Shown in pieces: positions 54,234 through 63,214 of a DNA stretch of 64,000 nt; within the stretch, counting starts at the first letter, position 1, and the number at the start of each line of letters is the position of its first letter. The DNA lies in NCBI RefSeq assembly GCF_001437205.1, contig NZ_JQAZ01000006.1, positions 62,001 to 126,000 of the forward strand, given 5' to 3'. A program made the position numbers and the translations under genes. The notes under the pieces were generated by a model. The model was not told where the DNA came from and did no database searches. It was given only the letters and a program-made list of their open reading frames with translations. Source of the DNA: Lactobacillus selangorensis. Its GTDB lineage: Bacteria > Bacillota > Bacilli > Lactobacillales > Lactobacillaceae.

Positions 54234-55082
54234 ATGAAAGTAAGAAGAAGCGAACGATTGATCGACATGACACGGTATTTATTGGCTCGTCCACGAACAT
54301 TGGTGCCGTTGACTTTTTTTGCGGCACGCTATGAATCGGCCAAATCTTCAATCAGTGAAGACCTGGGAATCATACGTCGAACCTTCAAACAGCGTGGGAC
54401 CGGGATTTTAGAGACAATTCCTGGTGCCGCCGGCGGGGTCCGTTATATTCCGACGATTACGAAGGAAGATGCCGCTAAATTTATCGATGCGATGGCTAAA
54501 AAAATGTCGACCAGCGATCGGTTATTGCCAGGCGGCTACGTCTACTTATCCGACTTGCTGGGCGATCCGATGATTTTGGAACAGATTGGCCGGGCCATTT
54601 CGACACAATACGTCAATGAACGGGTCGATGCCGTTATGACAGTGGCCACAAAGGGAATTCCGATCGCCCAATCGACCGCTGAATTCTTAAATGTGCCGTT
54701 TGTCATTGTGCGGCGTGATTCGAAAATCACTGAGGGTTCGACAATCAGTGTCAATTACGTTTCTGGTTCGTCGTCACGAATCGAAAAAATGGAATTGTCC
54801 AAACGCAGCCTGAAGAGCGGGGCCCGTGTCCTAATCGTTGATGACTTTATGAAGGGCGGCGGCACGGTCAACGGGATGAAGAGCCTGATTGAAGAATTCG
54901 ATGCCGAAACAGTCGGCATTACCGTTTTTGCCGAAGCTGCCTTTGAGGGCCAGCATTTAGTGGAAGATTACACATCTTTGCTGAAAGTCGACCAAATCAA
55001 TACACTCGACAAAACCCTGCATGTCACGACCGGAAACTATTTCGAAAATAATCCCGAATTAGGGAAACGCGACCCGCAGTAA
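54234..55082 (+). CDS. purR: Purine operon repressor PurR
   Basis: A 282-residue regulator of Gram-positive PurR type. The N-terminal winged helix (about 1-75, RSERLIDMTRYLLARP) binds DNA. A phosphoribosyltransferase-fold domain carries the PRPP motif VLIVDDFMKGGGT near residue 200. PRPP binding releases it from purine operators, so its position in the same cluster as prs (PRPP synthase) is meaningful. GAGGTG precedes the ATG. Confidence 0.95.
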   Translation: MKVRRSERLIDMTRYLLARPRTLVPLTFFAARYESAKSSISEDLGIIRRTFKQRGTGILETIPGAAGGVRYIPTITKEDAAKFIDAMAKKMSTSDRLLPGGYVYLSDLLGDPMILEQIGRAISTQYVNERVDAVMTVATKGIPIAQSTAEFLNVPFVIVRRDSKITEGSTISVNYVSGSSSRIEKMELSKRSLKSGARVLIVDDFMKGGGTVNGMKSLIEEFDAETVGITVFAEAAFEGQHLVEDYTSLLKVDQINTLDKTLHVTTGNYFENNPELGKRDPQ

Positions 55083-55100
55083 TCTTAATGAAGTTTTAAA

Positions 55101-55129
55101 GGGCATCGGCAAAAGCCGGTGCCCTTTTT
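55101..55129 (+). terminator. Terminator of purR
   Basis: Arms GGGCATCGGC and GCCGGTGCCC around AAAA, then five T. Confidence 0.9.
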
Positions 55130-55248
55130 GCGATTTGTAATTGGCCTTAAACAGGACCGGCTCTCCGCTTGCGGTTCAGCAGGGCTTAAGCTATGATAAA
55201 TGAGTAAATACAAAAAATGGGTATACCTAAGGAAATGAGGACGCAAGC

Positions 55249-56640
55249 ATGACAGCTAGATACACGGTAATCCTGGCAGCTGGCCAGGGAACACGGATGA
55301 AATCGAAACTTTACAAGGTGCTGCATAAGGTGTGCGGCAAGCCAATGGTCGACCTGGTTTTGACCCAGGCTGAAGCCGTCCACCCTGAGGAAATCGTCAC
55401 AGTCGTCGGCCATGGTGCCGAACAGGTTGAAAAAGCTTTAGGCGACCGGACCGAATATGCCCTGCAGGAAAAGCAGCTTGGCACGGCCAATGCCGTTTTG
55501 CAGGCCGAAAAAGTGTTAGGCGACAAGGAAGGCATGACGCTCGTTGTCAGCGGGGATACGCCATTGCTGACATCAGAAACCTTTGAAAAATTATTTGCCT
55601 ATCATCAGGATAAAAAAGCCGCTGCAACCATTTTAACGGCGCAAGCCCCAGACCCATTCGGTTACGGCCGGATTGTCCGCAATGATTTGGGCACCGTCGA
55701 AAAAATCGTCGAACAAAAAGATGCTTCTCAAACCGAAAAGAAGATTCATGAAATCAATACTGGTGTTTTCTGTTTCGATAACCAGAAATTATTTGCCGCT
55801 TTGCACAAAGTCAAGAATAACAACGCTCAGGGCGAGTATTATCTGACGGATGTTATCGAAATTATGAAGCATGAAGGCGAAGTCATCGCTGCTTATAAGA
55901 TGGCTGACTTTGATGAAGCAATGGGCTGCAACGATCGGATTGCTTTAGCCGCTGCTAACAAAGTGATGCGTCGGCGTATCAATGAAGCTCACATGCGGGA
56001 TGGGGTCTCGATGATCAATCCTGAATCGACTTATATCGATGTCGGCGTTAAGATTGGCAATGACACGACGATTGAAGCAGATGTCCAGCTAAAGGGCAAA
56101 ACGGTGATCGGCTCAGATTGCTACATCGGGGCCAACTCCACGATTTCAGATTCGACTTTGGAAGACCATGTCACGGTAACAAGTTCGACGATTGAAGATT
56201 CAATCATGCACAGTCACAGTGATATTGGGCCGAACAGCCATCTGCGTCCACAATCCGATATCGGCGAATCCGTTCATATCGGCAACTTCTGCGAAGTCAA
56301 GAAGGCGACTATCGGGGCACGCACTAAAGTTGGACATTTGAGCTATGTCGGCGATGCGACACTTGGGTCCGACATCAATGTCGGCTGCGGCGTCGTTTTC
56401 GTCAACTACGACGGTGTCAAGAAGTGGCATACCAATGTCGGCGACCATGCCTTCATCGGCAGCAACTCCAACATCGTTGCACCTGTTGATGTTGCTGATC
56501 ATTCCTTCATCGCTGCCGGCTCGACCATCACCGATGGTATTCCGTATCATGCCATGGCGATTGCCCGTGCACGTCAGGTCAATAAAGACGGTTATTGGGA
56601 AAAATTACCGATCGCCAAAGATAAAGATTGGAATGAATAG
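55249..56640 (+). CDS. glmU: Bifunctional UDP-GlcNAc pyrophosphorylase/acetyltransferase GlmU
   Basis: A 463-residue bifunctional enzyme making UDP-GlcNAc for peptidoglycan and teichoic acids. The N-terminal uridyltransferase domain (1-230) has [19 protein letters not shown]. The C-terminal left-handed beta-helix (250-440) carries hexapeptide repeats and the catalytic His in [21 protein letters not shown] (near 360). Length is standard. It lies between purR and prs, the usual Firmicute order. Confidence 0.96.
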   Translation: MTARYTVILAAGQGTRMKSKLYKVLHKVCGKPMVDLVLTQAEAVHPEEIVTVVGHGAEQVEKALGDRTEYALQEKQLGTANAVLQAEKVLGDKEGMTLVVSGDTPLLTSETFEKLFAYHQDKKAAATILTAQAPDPFGYGRIVRNDLGTVEKIVEQKDASQTEKKIHEINTGVFCFDNQKLFAALHKVKNNNAQGEYYLTDVIEIMKHEGEVIAAYKMADFDEAMGCNDRIALAAANKVMRRRINEAHMRDGVSMINPESTYIDVGVKIGNDTTIEADVQLKGKTVIGSDCYIGANSTISDSTLEDHVTVTSSTIEDSIMHSHSDIGPNSHLRPQSDIGESVHIGNFCEVKKATIGARTKVGHLSYVGDATLGSDINVGCGVVFVNYDGVKKWHTNVGDHAFIGSNSNIVAPVDVADHSFIAAGSTITDGIPYHAMAIARARQVNKDGYWEKLPIAKDKDWNE

Positions 56641-56735
56641 AAAATAGATTCCTAAAAGGGGTTGATTTATTGTCAGAAAATCTCTAAAATTTTACTGGAG
56701 TATTTATTGCTGATTGACAACCAATGGAGGAAAAT

Positions 56736-57710
56736 ATGTCTGAACATTATTCTGATCCGAAGCTTAAGATCTTTGCACTGAACTCGAATAAACCGTTAGC
56801 AGAAAAAATTGCGAAAGCGGTCGGTGTCCAGCTCGGAAAGTCATCCATCACTCGTTTTAGCGATGGTGAAATTCAAATTAACATTGAAGAAAGTATTCGT
56901 GGCGACGATATCTATCTGGTTCAGTCCACATCAGATCCCGTTAATGATAATTTAATGGAATTGCTGATTATGATCGATGCTTTACGGCGTGCGAGTGCCA
57001 ATACGATCAATGCGGTCATTCCTTATTATGGTTATGCCCGTCAGGACCGCAAGACGCGTTCCCGTGAACCAATTACCGCTAAATTAGTTGCGAACATGCT
57101 GGAACGTGCTGGGGTAGATCGTGTGTTAGCACTCGACTTGCATGCCGCACAAATCCAGGGCTTCTTCGATATTCCGGTCGATCATTTGATGGGGGCACCG
57201 TTGTTAGCCGATTACTTCCTGTCCAACCATCTTGAAGAAGATGCCGTTGTGGTTTCACCTGATCATGGTGGTGTGACCCGTGCTCGTAAGTTAGCTGAAT
57301 TTTTGCATGCTCCGATCGCAATTATCGATAAGCGCCGTCCACGTCCAAACGTGGCCGAGATCATGAATATCATTGGAAATGTCGATGGTAAACGTGCGAT
57401 TATCATCGATGATATGATCGATACCGCTGGGACAATCACGTTAGCTGCACAAGCTTTGAAAGACGCTGGTGCCACCGAAGTTTATGCGTGTGCCACGCAT
57501 GCCGTTCTTTCAGGTCCTGCCACCAAGCGGCTGAATGATTCTGTCATTAAACAACTCGTTGTGACCGACTCGATCAACATTCCAGAAGACAAACGAATTG
57601 ACAAAATGGTCCAAGTTTCCGTCGGCAACCTGATTGGCGATGCCATCAAACGTGTCCACGAAAACCGGCCAGTCAGCTCCTTATTCAATAACCGGTATAC
57701 AAAGAAGTAA
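56736..57710 (+). CDS. prs: Ribose-phosphate pyrophosphokinase (PRPP synthase)
   Basis: A 324-residue class I PRPP synthase supplying nucleotide, His and Trp synthesis. [13 protein letters not shown] near residue 42, [18 protein letters not shown] near 134 and the PRPP loop [12 protein letters not shown] near 222 are intact. ATG 56736 is the right start: the in-frame ATG at 56724 lies within the TGGAGG ribosome site. It stands downstream of purR-glmU. Confidence 0.96.
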   Translation: MSEHYSDPKLKIFALNSNKPLAEKIAKAVGVQLGKSSITRFSDGEIQINIEESIRGDDIYLVQSTSDPVNDNLMELLIMIDALRRASANTINAVIPYYGYARQDRKTRSREPITAKLVANMLERAGVDRVLALDLHAAQIQGFFDIPVDHLMGAPLLADYFLSNHLEEDAVVVSPDHGGVTRARKLAEFLHAPIAIIDKRRPRPNVAEIMNIIGNVDGKRAIIIDDMIDTAGTITLAAQALKDAGATEVYACATHAVLSGPATKRLNDSVIKQLVVTDSINIPEDKRIDKMVQVSVGNLIGDAIKRVHENRPVSSLFNNRYTKK

Positions 57711-57721
57711 AAATGATTTTA

Positions 57722-57755
57722 AAAGCGGACTGTGTTTCGACGCAGTCCGCTTTTT
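57722..57755 (+). terminator. Terminator of prs
   Basis: Arms AAAGCGGACTGTG and CGCAGTCCGCTTT around a six-base loop, then T residues. Confidence 0.92.
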
Positions 57756-57822
57756 AGTGCTTAAATTCGCTGAATGGGACTGTTATAATGACATTAGCGC
57801 ATTTATTGGAGGAGTTTGAAGC

Positions 57823-58827
57823 ATGAAAAAAGCAACACGTTTATTGGTGTCGTTGGGTGCATTCGTGTCGTTTGTGCTAGTGGGCGCACAGCCGGCGCAA
57901 GCCAAAACAACGAACATCAAAAAAATCCGCAAGGAATTAGTCAAATATACGAATCAACAATCGGCTGGACCAACGCAGAATTATTATTTTACGAATGGCA
58001 AGGCCGATACAAAGGGCTTCAAGGGCATGAATGCTGGCGATTATCAGTTTAAAACTGATCAGTATGGCCGAGCTGCCACTGCCAAAGCCGTTTTGACCTA
58101 TCAGGAATATTCGGATTCGATCGGCGGCCGGCAGGGAACGCCGCTGGAGCCGACTGGCTGGCCGGCTTCCAATCCGATCGTCGCCATTACCTATCATTTG
58201 ACTGGCCGGACCTATCATGGGTATTTATACAATCGCAGCCACTCGATCGCCGATAGTTTATTAGGCGCCAAGTCTTATACGTCGGCGGCCAACTTTACGA
58301 CTGGGACCCGCCCGCAGAACGTCGGTGCCGATCAAGACGGCGGGATGCGGTATCCAGAGGAATTGGCTGAAGATTATTGGAAAGCACATCCCAATTCAAC
58401 AGCTACGATTGAATACAAGACCGTGCCCATCTATCATAAGCAAGAAACGATGCCACGTGGCTCAATCGTCAACGTTAAATCGTCGGATGGCACTTTGAAT
58501 CGGCAGGTCGTCGTCATCAATTCTGTGGAAGGCATCAAATTGAACTATACGGATGCTTCCAGCAATGCGACGCCGTACGTCAAGCCGGCACGCTCACAGC
58601 GGCAGACGGCTGCTTCGACAACGACACAGCAGAGCACGGCCACCGCTCCTGCCTCGACACAAGGGGGCTGGACGACGGCACCAGCTGGACAGGTTTATGT
58701 GTCGCAGAGTCATAAATATTATTCGCAGGTCACCAATCCAAGTAATTATTCGTTGATGTCGATAACGGATGCCCAAAACTCTGGCGCCACCCAAGCTAGT
58801 CGTGGGAATCAGTATGCCCGTCCATAA
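57823..58827 (+). CDS. Secreted DNA/RNA non-specific endonuclease (EndA/Spd-like)
   Basis: A 334-residue secreted nuclease. The signal peptide ends at AQA-K (about residue 27). The nuclease domain (about 35-240) has LYNRSHSIADSLLGA near residue 145, the NRSH form of the DRGH beta-beta-alpha-metal motif. A Thr/Ser/Gln-rich linker (about 245-285) leads to a C-terminal domain of about 45 residues (VYVSQSHKYYSQVTNPSNY, then QNSGATQASRGNQYARP). The tail looks like a cysteine-free version of short surface-nuclease C-terminal modules. Roles in DNA uptake or nutrient scavenging are possible. GGAGGAG precedes the ATG. Confidence 0.88.
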   Translation: MKKATRLLVSLGAFVSFVLVGAQPAQAKTTNIKKIRKELVKYTNQQSAGPTQNYYFTNGKADTKGFKGMNAGDYQFKTDQYGRAATAKAVLTYQEYSDSIGGRQGTPLEPTGWPASNPIVAITYHLTGRTYHGYLYNRSHSIADSLLGAKSYTSAANFTTGTRPQNVGADQDGGMRYPEELAEDYWKAHPNSTATIEYKTVPIYHKQETMPRGSIVNVKSSDGTLNRQVVVINSVEGIKLNYTDASSNATPYVKPARSQRQTAASTTTQQSTATAPASTQGGWTTAPAGQVYVSQSHKYYSQVTNPSNYSLMSITDAQNSGATQASRGNQYARP

Positions 58828-58833
58828 TTTGTC

Positions 58834-58872
58834 AAAAAAGAAGCCCCAGCAACCGAATTGCTGCGGCTTTTT
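58834..58872 (+). terminator. Terminator after the nuclease gene
   Basis: Imperfect hairpin, arms AAGCCCCAGCAA and TTGCTGCGGCTT, then T residues. Confidence 0.85.
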
Positions 58873-58901
58873 GTTATCCTAATAGAAAAGGGGGTGTTTG
58901 A

Positions 58902-59831
58902 ATGGGATGGCTGTTATTGGTCGTTGCCGGTTATCTATTCTGGCGTGATCCCCGTCAGATCATAAGCGGCTATTTCGGTGCACTAGGAATCCTGTTGATT
59001 GCCGCACCTGTCATTACGCCATGGCTTCAGAATCGGTGGCTCATTCGAATCATCCTGCTGCTGGGCATCATTGCCCTAATCCGCACCAATGCCCAGTATT
59101 TCAAGCATGAGCGGTGGAGTCATCGGGTTAAATTTCTGTTAACGGAGATCGTCATTTTAACCGCTTTTCTGATTTTGACTTGGGGACCGTTTTTTGACTC
59201 AGGCCTCTGGAACGTTCTGAATAAGTTAGGGGTGATTCTAGTCAGCTATTCGGCGCTGGGAATTGCGGCTTATTGGCTCAGTACTGGGCTGATGCTGCTG
59301 TTTCCGCCGCATGGTCCGTTTGATGTCGTTGTTATTTTAGGAGCGGCACTAAAGCCGAATGGACAGCCGACTATTACACTCGAAAAACGGTTGCAAAAAG
59401 GAATCGTTGTTGCACAGCAGAACAACCAGGCCTATTTAATTGTCAGCGGCGGCCGTGACCCAGGTCAAAAGGGAACGGAAGCTGAAGCAATGCAGGCCTA
59501 TTTGCTGGCCCATCAAATTCCGCAGGGACAAATTATTTTAGAAAACCAGGCACGTTCGACTTTCCAAAATCTCCAGTTTTCAGAAAAAATCATTCAGCAA
59601 CGACAATTTCAGCGGCCAGTGGTCGTTACCAGTAATTTTCATGTCCTGCGGGCGACTATGATGGCCCGCAAGCAAAAGTTGTCGTGGCGTGGTTGTGGCG
59701 CTGATACGCCGTTAAACCGATTGATGACTGCCATGATTCGTGACGATGCCGGCATTGTGCTGCTGAAATGGCCGGCCTACGTGATTGGTGCCGTTGTCTG
59801 GGGCGTTTTGGTGTGGTTATTGATGCAATAA
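58902..59831 (+). CDS. YdcF/ElyC-family membrane protein (DUF218), copy 1
   Basis: A 309-residue protein: four or five N-terminal membrane helices (about residues 1-140), then a DUF218 domain (about 145-290) with VVILGAALKPNGQPTITLEKR, VSGGRDPGQKGTEAEAM and VVTSNFHVLRATMMARK. The DUF218 family includes SanA, ElyC and YdcF, linked to envelope integrity and lipid carrier metabolism. A second copy with the same layout lies at 61303. GGGGGTG precedes the ATG. Confidence 0.87.
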   Translation: MGWLLLVVAGYLFWRDPRQIISGYFGALGILLIAAPVITPWLQNRWLIRIILLLGIIALIRTNAQYFKHERWSHRVKFLLTEIVILTAFLILTWGPFFDSGLWNVLNKLGVILVSYSALGIAAYWLSTGLMLLFPPHGPFDVVVILGAALKPNGQPTITLEKRLQKGIVVAQQNNQAYLIVSGGRDPGQKGTEAEAMQAYLLAHQIPQGQIILENQARSTFQNLQFSEKIIQQRQFQRPVVVTSNFHVLRATMMARKQKLSWRGCGADTPLNRLMTAMIRDDAGIVLLKWPAYVIGAVVWGVLVWLLMQ

Positions 59832-59868
59832 AAAATTGTGCTTGAATTCGATTCAAGCACAATTTTTA
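59830..59868 (+). terminator. Terminator after YdcF copy 1
   Basis: A near-perfect hairpin: arms AAAAATTGTGCTTGAATC-like on both sides (TTGTGCTTGAAT / ATTCAAGCACAA) with a T tract. Confidence 0.92.
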
Positions 59869-59880
59869 GGTCGGATATTG

Positions 59881-59955
59881 AAACGTGTTCTCAAGTGCAA
59901 GTAGGGACGTTTAAATCAGTTCCACATGAACAACCCGACTTGTGTCACACTCGTG
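59881..59955. repeat. Palindromic intergenic element B
   Basis: Between convergent ydcF and mscL genes. GTGCAAGTAGGG pairs with CCCGACTTGTG, and the arm GACTTGTGTC (59937-59946) is identical to the arm of element A near 25170. Some looser similarity extends across both elements. Confidence 0.45.
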
Positions 59956-59956
59956 T

Positions 59957-60352
59957 TTATTCCACGTTTTCTTTATTTTGCTCTTTCAGCAAATCACGGA
60001 TTTCTTTTAAGTAAACTTCATCCTGAGTAGGTGCCGGTGTTTCGGCGTCTTTATCATGATGGGTCATTTCACGGACCTTATTGGCCCCCTTGACAATCAG
60101 GAAGACCACGAACATGATAATCAGGAAGTTGATGATTGCATTTAAGAAGGTCCCAATCTTGAAAACGGCCGGTCCAATCTTAAAGGTGATACTGCTCAAA
60201 TTGGCGCTGCGAGTGAAGATGGCGATGATCGGATTGATCAGATCATCGGTCAGTGCCTTGACGATTCCGCTGAAAGCAGCCCCAACGATGATGCCGACTG
60301 CCATGTCTAAAACATTCCCCTGCATTAAGAAATTTCGAAATTCTTTCAGCAC
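59957..60352 (-). CDS. mscL: Large-conductance mechanosensitive channel MscL
   Basis: A 131-residue channel protein releasing solutes on osmotic downshock. FRNFLMQGNVLDMAVGIIVGAAF (first helix with the pore-lining Gly/Ala) and IMFVVFLIVKGANKV (second helix) define it, followed by the C-terminal cytoplasmic helix. GTG 60352 has GGAGG at 8 bases; a TTG six codons earlier is just before that ribosome site and is rejected. A cre-like GGAGCGCTTTTG lies upstream near 60402. Confidence 0.95.
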   Translation of the reverse strand: MLKEFRNFLMQGNVLDMAVGIIVGAAFSGIVKALTDDLINPIIAIFTRSANLSSITFKIGPAVFKIGTFLNAIINFLIIMFVVFLIVKGANKVREMTHHDKDAETPAPTQDEVYLKEIRDLLKEQNKENVE

Positions 60353-60523
60353 AATAAATTCCTCCTTCAATTCTTTTCTTCTCCAGTATACCGGAAATGG
60401 GAGCGCTTTTGAGTGTCAAAATCAAATTGGAAACGATTTAATCTGAAAAATTTGAGCGACTTGTGTTATTGTCTTGAATAGATGAAAATAATGATGAAAT
60501 CAATTAGAAAAGTGATGAAATAA

Positions 60524-61279
60524 ATGAATTGGCTCTGGCAGCTGTATGCGCCTTTTTTTAAATTAAGCAATTGGCAGCACGTGATTACCTCTGGCAGCGA
60601 TTGGGCGGTGATTTTGTCGCTGGTCCTGATGGAATGTCTGCTGTCCGTCGATAACGCAATCGTTCTGGCCGCTCAGACCCAGATTCTGCCTGACCACACC
60701 CAGCAGCGCAAGTCGCTTGTTTATGGGCTGTGGGGCGCTTATTTATTCAGGTTCATCGTCATCGGAATCGGCGTCTATCTAATCCACCTTTGGGAAATCA
60801 AAGTGTTAGGGGCGTTGTACCTCTTTTACTTGTCGTTTCAGTATTTTTGGGCGCATGGGCAGTCGTCCGGCACACGCAAGCCGCACCAATCCCGTTTGAC
60901 GGACCCAAAGCGGCACCATCGCATTTCGCTGTTTTGGCGGGTCGTTATTTCAATCGAAGCGATGGATATCGTCTTTTCACTCGATTCCGTTTTGGCGTCG
61001 TTGGCGATTTCGAATAATCCCGTTGTCGTTTTAATCGGCGGGATGATTGGAATCCTGTGCATGCGGGGCGTCGCCGAAGTAATCATCAAACTGATGCAGA
61101 AGATTCCCGAACTGGAGACGATGGCGTATATTCTGATTGCGTTTATTGCCTTTAAATTACTCGTTTCGGTGCCGCCGTTGAATTGGAAGATGCCGGATGC
61201 TTTATTTGCCGGTATCGTGGTCGGTGCTGTATTGATTACGATTGCGATTCATCTGATTCGCACACACAAAAAAGCTTGA
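60524..61279 (+). CDS. TerC-family membrane protein
   Basis: A 251-residue TerC protein with about seven membrane helices. LMECLLSVDNAIVLAAQT near residue 37 and EAMDIVFSLDSVLASLAIS near 146 contain the conserved acidic membrane residues typical of the family, whose members handle manganese or metalate exoenzymes. No Mn-sensing yybP-ykoY riboswitch precedes it; the upstream region is AT-rich and contains GACTTGTGT at 60458. The ribosome site is weak (AAGTGATG). Confidence 0.9.
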   Translation: MNWLWQLYAPFFKLSNWQHVITSGSDWAVILSLVLMECLLSVDNAIVLAAQTQILPDHTQQRKSLVYGLWGAYLFRFIVIGIGVYLIHLWEIKVLGALYLFYLSFQYFWAHGQSSGTRKPHQSRLTDPKRHHRISLFWRVVISIEAMDIVFSLDSVLASLAISNNPVVVLIGGMIGILCMRGVAEVIIKLMQKIPELETMAYILIAFIAFKLLVSVPPLNWKMPDALFAGIVVGAVLITIAIHLIRTHKKA

Positions 61280-61305
61280 AGCCTTGCGACTTCAAGCTTT
61301 TTTTA
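61268..61305. terminator. Bidirectional terminator (terC / YdcF copy 2)
   Basis: Arms AAAAAAGCTTGAAG and CTTCAAGCTTTTTT. The stop codon of the converging gene lies at its edge. Confidence 0.92.
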
Positions 61306-62385
61306 ATAAACGGCGAAATGGTCGACGAGTCCCATTGCCAATCCGAACAGAATAATCAAGGCAATCATCACGGCATGGCGTTTCTTATGCAGCATGAAAA
61401 TCGCAATGTATTCCCGGATAATTGCATTCGGCAGAAAGTAGAAGGACGTCTTGGCGCCGATTCCATTTGCTTTCAAACCGACCTCACGGGCAAATAAACT
61501 GGCTCGGAAGGTGTGATAATCACTCGTCACAAAAATTTGTTTGGTGGCCTGACCTTGGGACCGCTGCTCAATAATGGCTTTGGAATAGGCCATATTCTGC
61601 AAGGTATTCAGCGACCGATCTTCGACTAAAGTGTCCGCCTTCGGAATGCCTTCTGCTAGAGCGTAGTCCCGCATCGCATGACTTTCGGGCAGCTTTTCAT
61701 CGCCACCCTGTCCGCCTGAAAAGAGGAGAATCGGATGCGGTTTGCCTTTTTTAACTTGGCGTTTGTAAAAATGAATGCCCCGATTGATACGGGCAGCGAG
61801 CAGCGGTGGAACGGTATCGCCGTTGATTAGCCCGCTGCCAAGCACGATGATGTAATTCTTATTGTGCCAAGGAAAATAGAGCCGGTACAAAACAAGCACC
61901 GTCAGGAAATTATACAGCGACAGCAATAAGTACAAGATTGAGCCGTTGACGGCAATCTGGAAGAAAACGTTGACCGACGTCGGCAGTTTGCGGGGCAGCC
62001 AGATTGTCGCTGCATCGAGTGCCAGAATACCGGCCCCCAGCAGCAGCGTCAGCATATTCCCCAGTGTGTGGCTTTCACGCCGCCAGACGATGAACGCATT
62101 CCACAGCAGGAAGGCAAAGCTGAAAACGTAGCCGAAGGTGATTACAAAGAAGACCAGGATGAAGCCGATTCCAGCCACCAGAATCAGCGGCTCGTTATGC
62201 GAATTGAGAATGGCGACTGCCAGAAAGAACAGTGATGAAAAGAAGAACAAATTGAACCAGACCCCATCGACGAGCCGTCGTCGTTCACGATAATAGGCGA
62301 AGAGGAAGATCGCCAGAAAAATCACTGGGGCACTGTAAAAAAGGTGCCAGTGGAGCGTCAGCCAATGGATGATTTCATTTGTCAT
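61303..62385 (-). CDS. YdcF/ElyC-family membrane protein (DUF218), copy 2
   Basis: A 360-residue protein with six or so N-terminal membrane helices (about 1-165), a DUF218 domain (about 170-325, with IIVLGSGLINGDTVPPLLAAR, FSGGQGGDEKLPESHAM and FVTSDYHTFRASLFARE), and one C-terminal helix. ATG 62385 follows GAGGCGG better than TTG 62391. Its own neighbour is a Cof-type phosphatase gene 13 bases upstream on the same strand. Probably works on the cell envelope, as inferred from the family. Confidence 0.87.
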   Translation of the reverse strand: MTNEIIHWLTLHWHLFYSAPVIFLAIFLFAYYRERRRLVDGVWFNLFFFSSLFFLAVAILNSHNEPLILVAGIGFILVFFVITFGYVFSFAFLLWNAFIVWRRESHTLGNMLTLLLGAGILALDAATIWLPRKLPTSVNVFFQIAVNGSILYLLLSLYNFLTVLVLYRLYFPWHNKNYIIVLGSGLINGDTVPPLLAARINRGIHFYKRQVKKGKPHPILLFSGGQGGDEKLPESHAMRDYALAEGIPKADTLVEDRSLNTLQNMAYSKAIIEQRSQGQATKQIFVTSDYHTFRASLFAREVGLKANGIGAKTSFYFLPNAIIREYIAIFMLHKKRHAVMIALIILFGLAMGLVDHFAVY

Positions 62386-62397
62386 CGGCAACCGCCT

Positions 62398-63210
62398 CTA
62401 TTTCAAAACGTATTTTTGAATCGCACGCGCCACACCGTCATCAACATTAGTGGCCGTTTCGGCTTGCGCAATCTGTTTGACGGCCGGAATAGCATTCCCC
62501 ATGGCAACGCCCAACCCGGCGGCTTCAATCATACTGAGGTCGTTGGCTTGATCGCCAAGCGCCATGACGTCCGTCATCGGAATGTTCAAGTAAGCTGCCA
62601 GGTCGCGGAGCCCGTTGCCCTTGCTGGCTTTTTTATTGAGGACTTCCAAATAATAAGGCTGGCTGTTGACGAGATTATACTTTTCTTTGAAGGAATCCGG
62701 CAATTTAGCGGCGCCAGCTTTGAGGATCTTTGGCTCATCGATCATCATCAGTTTCGACCAGATTTTATCCTTTGGAATCTGGTCGATGGCCCGATAGCGC
62801 AATGGGGCATCGACTAACTGGCATTCATTGACGGTGTAGCGGCTGATGTTCTGGTCGCTCGTATAAATGGCTTCTTCATCTTCGGCATGCAGATGGACGC
62901 CGACTTTGCGTGCCATATACGTAATATCTAAATAGTCGTCGTAATTGAGAGTGTGCTTCACAATGACTTTGCCGCTGGCACTGTTTTGGACCAGCGCCCC
63001 ATTATAGGTAATGACAAAATCATTTTCGGTTGTTAAGCCTAATTCTTGTAAAGATTTGGCGACACCGGCTAAAGGCCGGCCAGTCGCTAGGACGACGTAA
63101 ACGCCTTGTTGCCGTGCTTGTTTGATCGTTTCGATCGTCAATGGATTCAAAGCACTGTGTTCGTTCAGTAAAGTTTCATCCATATCGGTTGCAATCAGTT
63201 TAATAGTCAT
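62398..63210 (-). CDS. Cof-type HAD-IIB phosphatase
   Basis: A 270-residue cytoplasmic HAD phosphatase with a type IIB cap. Motif I is IATDMDETLLN (residues 5-15), motif II ATGRPLAG near 42, the motif III Lys lies near 193 (KKASKGNGL) and motif IV is ALGDQANDLSM near 217. Substrates of such enzymes are typically sugar phosphates or FMN; this one is not predictable. AAAAGGAG precedes the ATG. Confidence 0.93.
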   Translation of the reverse strand: MTIKLIATDMDETLLNEHSALNPLTIETIKQARQQGVYVVLATGRPLAGVAKSLQELGLTTENDFVITYNGALVQNSASGKVIVKHTLNYDDYLDITYMARKVGVHLHAEDEEAIYTSDQNISRYTVNECQLVDAPLRYRAIDQIPKDKIWSKLMMIDEPKILKAGAAKLPDSFKEKYNLVNSQPYYLEVLNKKASKGNGLRDLAAYLNIPMTDVMALGDQANDLSMIEAAGLGVAMGNAIPAVKQIAQAETATNVDDGVARAIQKYVLK

Positions 63211-63214
63211 TGTT

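Noticed and set aside
54113-54334. 73-codon frame in the purR leader
   Set aside because: It runs into purR, has no ribosome site and no recognisable sequence; the leader repeats explain the region better.
60371-60523. yybP-ykoY manganese riboswitch before the TerC gene
   Set aside because: The conserved GGGGAGUA-type core is missing and the spacer is too short for the full fold.
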